Source: Qipengyuania atrilutea (lineage in GTDB: Bacteria > Pseudomonadota > Alphaproteobacteria > Sphingomonadales > Sphingomonadaceae). Taken from it: DNA of 64,000 nt. Location of the stretch: positions 310,001 through 374,000 of the forward strand of contig NZ_JABWGV010000003.1 of the NCBI RefSeq assembly GCF_013370205.1, given 5' to 3'. The position numbers and the translations under genes are program-made. Under the pieces are notes generated by a model. The model saw only the letters and a program-made list of their open reading frames with translations, was not told where the DNA came from and did no database searches. Below, piece after piece: positions 61,780 through 64,000 of the stretch. The first letter of the stretch is position 1. Each line of letters begins with the position of its first letter.

Positions 61780-61905
61780 TGTTCCTCATGCCAGCAACGT
61801 CAGAGAAGACCGTAAGCGGACTGCGCTCCAGACAGACGCGAACCAAGTTTTTGCTGGATCCCAAATTGACCGCTCGCTGTGTCTTTCACCGCGCTCTTGT
61901 AAAAA

Positions 61906-62295
61906 ATGCCTGTGATCCTCATGGCGGCCGATCGGAAAGAAGAAGCTCTACGGGGATCAACCGTGCTTTCGGCTGCCGATGCGCATGAGCTAGGAAGCCT
62001 TTCCTATAAGCATGATGCCTTATACCAGCGAACTTGTATCAAAAATACGATCGAGCGGATAACGCAGGTCGTCTTGAGCTCCGGCTACACGGTTCTTGAA
62101 ATCAATCGTGAGCTCGACCGCTTTCTGGAGTGCGTTGGAGCTACGCGGAGCTCGTCCAGAGAGGAGCGAAAGCGTCTTAGCCAACAGATTGCCGTTTGGT
62201 TCGAACGTCGAGATTACGATTCTGCGCGCCGACTTACGACAGATGCCTTGTGCATGTTATTGCCCCATGTTGATGTTCGCAGGTTGGGCGCTTAA
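61906..62295 (+). CDS. Hypothetical helical protein
   Basis: 129 aa, mostly helical, with a Leu/Glu/Arg-rich C-terminal half (LEINRELDRFLECVGATRSSSREERKRLSQQIAVWFERRDYDSARRLTTDALCMLLPHV). No signal, membrane segment or recognised motif. ATG 61906 or the in-frame ATG at 61921. It stands alone between DoxX and a minus-strand gene. Codon use resembles its neighbours. Confidence 0.55.
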   Translation: MPVILMAADRKEEALRGSTVLSAADAHELGSLSYKHDALYQRTCIKNTIERITQVVLSSGYTVLEINRELDRFLECVGATRSSSREERKRLSQQIAVWFERRDYDSARRLTTDALCMLLPHVDVRRLGA

Positions 62296-62461
62296 TACTT
62301 AACATGTAAACTGCGCGTGCAACTTCTTAATGAAGTTACACGCGGTGGGTACGGGACCAGCTCAGGCCTATTACAAGACCGAGCGAAACGGTGCTGTTGA
62401 TCCGCGCAGTAAAGCAGTAAGTGGCGTCCGAGTTTCGGTTTTGCGGCCATCGGCACAGATA

Positions 62462-63388
62462 TCACGGCAAAGCGCGACCGGCCTTCACGTTCACGGTCTT
62501 GTAGAGGCCTCCCCATTCGCCGTTACCGCGTAGATGGGACGTGCGCCAAAAAGTCTTTTCTCCTCTCGATACGTAATGGCCGCGAACCAGATGCAGCCTT
62601 GGCGTCTCGCGGCTGGCGCGCGAACCAGCCCACTCACTGGCGTTGCTTGTTTTTTGACGCGTCTCGCCAAGGTGCATACTTACTTCGATGTGGTCGGTCG
62701 CCATTCTCGTTGGGGAACCCGTCCCCGAAGAGCCTGATGCGCCATTTCGTCGTTGCACGACATTAGGACTGCCCAGCAACAGCGAAAACGTAAGCAGAAA
62801 GGGAAGGTAAAACCACGTACCTTCAGCCTCAAGCGTCAGCATGTTCTGCAACGTCGCCGGACCTTTTTTAGACGCCTTGGCGACCCACCGGTCGTCCATG
62901 ACGATGAAGGCATGTTGCAGGATGTGATCAAGATGGGGAAACAGGCGGTGGGAGAAATTTCGACTACCCAACGCCGATCGCGGCACGTCGCGATCGAGAT
63001 CGAATTCGATGGTCCCCGGGAGCCGCTTCGCTGCACCGTCGGTCGCAGCGTAAAATGGCAACAATGTACCGCTACGCCCATCTTCGGAAGCGCGCGCGAG
63101 GCAGCCCAATTTGAGGCCGCTGATTTCAGATCCCGGCTCTTCCGGTTCGCAAAACCATTCTAGCCAGAATTCCGACGCCGGCAAGCGGAGCACGGCTTTT
63201 TCGAGAGACATCAATTCCGGACAGTCCCGGATCAGGTCAGCGCACTGCAGCGATGCGTCTACGTCAAGAACATAGCGCAGCGGACATGCGGCCACGCGCA
63301 AAGCGTCTCTGCGGGATACCCGCACATCGGAACTCGGTAGTACAGACCGGCTGTCCAAGATCCTCTGCATCAACGTCATAAACCGCAA
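62462..63388 (-). CDS. Hypothetical protein with C-terminal VRGH motif
   Basis: 308 aa. Seen: an N-terminal alpha/beta part without known motif, a hydrophobic run (FYLPFLLTFSLLLGSP, ~190-206), a Ser/Gly/Thr linker, and a C-terminus RLHLVRGHYVSRGEKTFWRTSHLRGNGEWGG, a His/Arg-rich motif of the type RxHxVRGHxxxxGxxxFWRxxHxRG that closes many small phage- and plasmid-associated alphaproteobacterial proteins. The start is TTG 63388 or ATG 63379. Base composition is more AT-rich than the rest and the gene is isolated, hinting at acquisition. Confidence 0.65.
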   Translation of the reverse strand: MRFMTLMQRILDSRSVLPSSDVRVSRRDALRVAACPLRYVLDVDASLQCADLIRDCPELMSLEKAVLRLPASEFWLEWFCEPEEPGSEISGLKLGCLARASEDGRSGTLLPFYAATDGAAKRLPGTIEFDLDRDVPRSALGSRNFSHRLFPHLDHILQHAFIVMDDRWVAKASKKGPATLQNMLTLEAEGTWFYLPFLLTFSLLLGSPNVVQRRNGASGSSGTGSPTRMATDHIEVSMHLGETRQKTSNASEWAGSRASRETPRLHLVRGHYVSRGEKTFWRTSHLRGNGEWGGLYKTVNVKAGRALP

Positions 63389-63549
63389 TTAATAATACGA
63401 GACGTATTAAACAAGGCTTTTATCGATGCTCGTTTCTGGGGGGTCTGACGGGCGCGTTCGCGATCGTCGAAATCTTTCGAGAGACATCCGCCCGGCTAGA
63501 GTGCATGCCCGCAGCCCAGATGCCGCACCAAGCCAGGGAGTTCTCGTGA

Positions 63550-64000
63550 ATGCCTAGTCCGCTCACTCATCATGAAAGCCATATTTTGGCGATCATTCGG
63601 AAGTGGCAGCCGGTAACCGCTTATTTCGTGCGCAAGGCAATTCCTCGCAGTTTGGCATCGACATTTTCTGATAGTCCGGGAAGCATCTATCCCGCGATCG
63701 AACGGCTAAAGAAAAGAGAACTTATCGATACTGAACCGGGGCCAGATAACGCGCGGAAATCAGAACTACTCTCCTGTACGGCACTAGGCGAGGACGCGGT
63801 GCAGTCTTGGATCACGGCTATTGTTCAGTCTGATCTCTTGCCCGAAGACCCTTGGCGCACCCGAGTACTCCTATCAGAAGGTCTGTCGCTGCAGGACCGG
63901 CGGCTTTGGCTGCTGGCGATGCGTTCTGCCGTCGCCGTCGAACTAGACCGTATTCTGGCGCGAATAGAGATTGCAACCGACCGGTTCGAATTGGATGCCT
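63550..64000 (+). CDS. PadR-like winged-helix regulator, cut by the right edge
   Basis: 150 codons visible. Seen: THHESHILAIIRKWQPVTAYFVRKAI and SPGSIYPAIERLKKRELIDTE, the PadR winged-helix pattern (SxGxIYPxLxRL). A C-terminal helical part follows (WRTRVLLSEGLSLQDRRLWLLAMRSAVAVELDRILARIEIA), where PadR-family proteins form their dimer helix. The stop lies beyond the window. ATG 63550; ribosome-binding site weak. It probably regulates a gene to the right. Confidence 0.8.
   Translation, partial: MPSPLTHHESHILAIIRKWQPVTAYFVRKAIPRSLASTFSDSPGSIYPAIERLKKRELIDTEPGPDNARKSELLSCTALGEDAVQSWITAIVQSDLLPEDPWRTRVLLSEGLSLQDRRLWLLAMRSAVAVELDRILARIEIATDRFELDA

Overview
The window looks like chromosome from a GC-rich alphaproteobacterium of the Sphingomonadales, most likely an Erythrobacter/Altererythrobacter-type organism (inference). 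The basis is four long TonB-dependent receptors, carbohydrate-utilisation loci with LacI control and a tryptophan-halogenase-like flavoprotein, NodT-type efflux, a paralogue-like Mfd, and many TTG/GTG starts with ATGA/GTGA gene overlaps. I see no rRNA, tRNA, CRISPR array, insertion sequence or prophage core.

Layout. 1-5.35 kb, minus strand: xylBA (xylose to xylulose-5-phosphate), then a periplasmic aldehyde oxidase paoABC whose last gene runs off the left edge. 5.8-6.7 kb: two small stress-type envelope genes behind a possible EcfG promoter. 6.8-9.9 kb: a TetR regulator divergent from a TonB receptor. 10.0-19.7 kb: a putative beta-glucan locus with GH16 and GH3 lipoproteins, a LacI regulator, a 1117-aa TonB receptor and a tryptophan-halogenase-like protein, joined by three matching 16-bp operators. 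19.7-24.8 kb: a LuxR-type regulator, a lone glycosyltransferase, a decayed uronate operon (internally deleted kduD, intact kdgK, a truncated Tat-signal gene) and a Crp/Fnr regulator.

24.9-34.2 kb is the main find: nine plus-strand genes, each overlapping the next by 1-10 bp. They encode inositol-phosphate synthase, an HD-like hydrolase, a methyltransferase, a Gfo/Idh/MocA dehydrogenase, a zinc-ribbon/metallo-beta-lactamase-fold protein, a YcaO enzyme, a TIM-barrel isomerase, a GT4 glycosyltransferase and a PIG-L deacetylase. The synthase/GT4/PIG-L set parallels the inositol-glucosamine steps of mycothiol synthesis, but the cysteine ligase is absent. The YcaO has its ATP-binding motifs, yet no precursor peptide is visible. 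I do not recognise this as a described pathway. It could make an inositol-sugar metabolite carrying a YcaO-installed group. A TonB receptor lies convergent with its 3' end.

36.6-46.4 kb: a small membrane protein with an in-frame stop, a PilZ protein, a terminator with no clear upstream gene, a four-gene ABC/adaptor/outer-membrane efflux operon divergent from its TetR repressor, and a short Mfd. 46.5-50.0 kb: a second PIG-L cassette (GT2, acyl-CoA dehydrogenase, PIG-L, methyltransferase). 50.2-54.3 kb: large catalase KatE, a DUF2975/XRE pair and an NTF2-like protein. 54.7-59.6 kb: another TonB receptor divergent from an internally duplicated sensor kinase with its response regulator. 59.6-64 kb: small membrane proteins, LytTR regulator, DoxX, two unknown proteins and a PadR-like regulator cut by the right edge.
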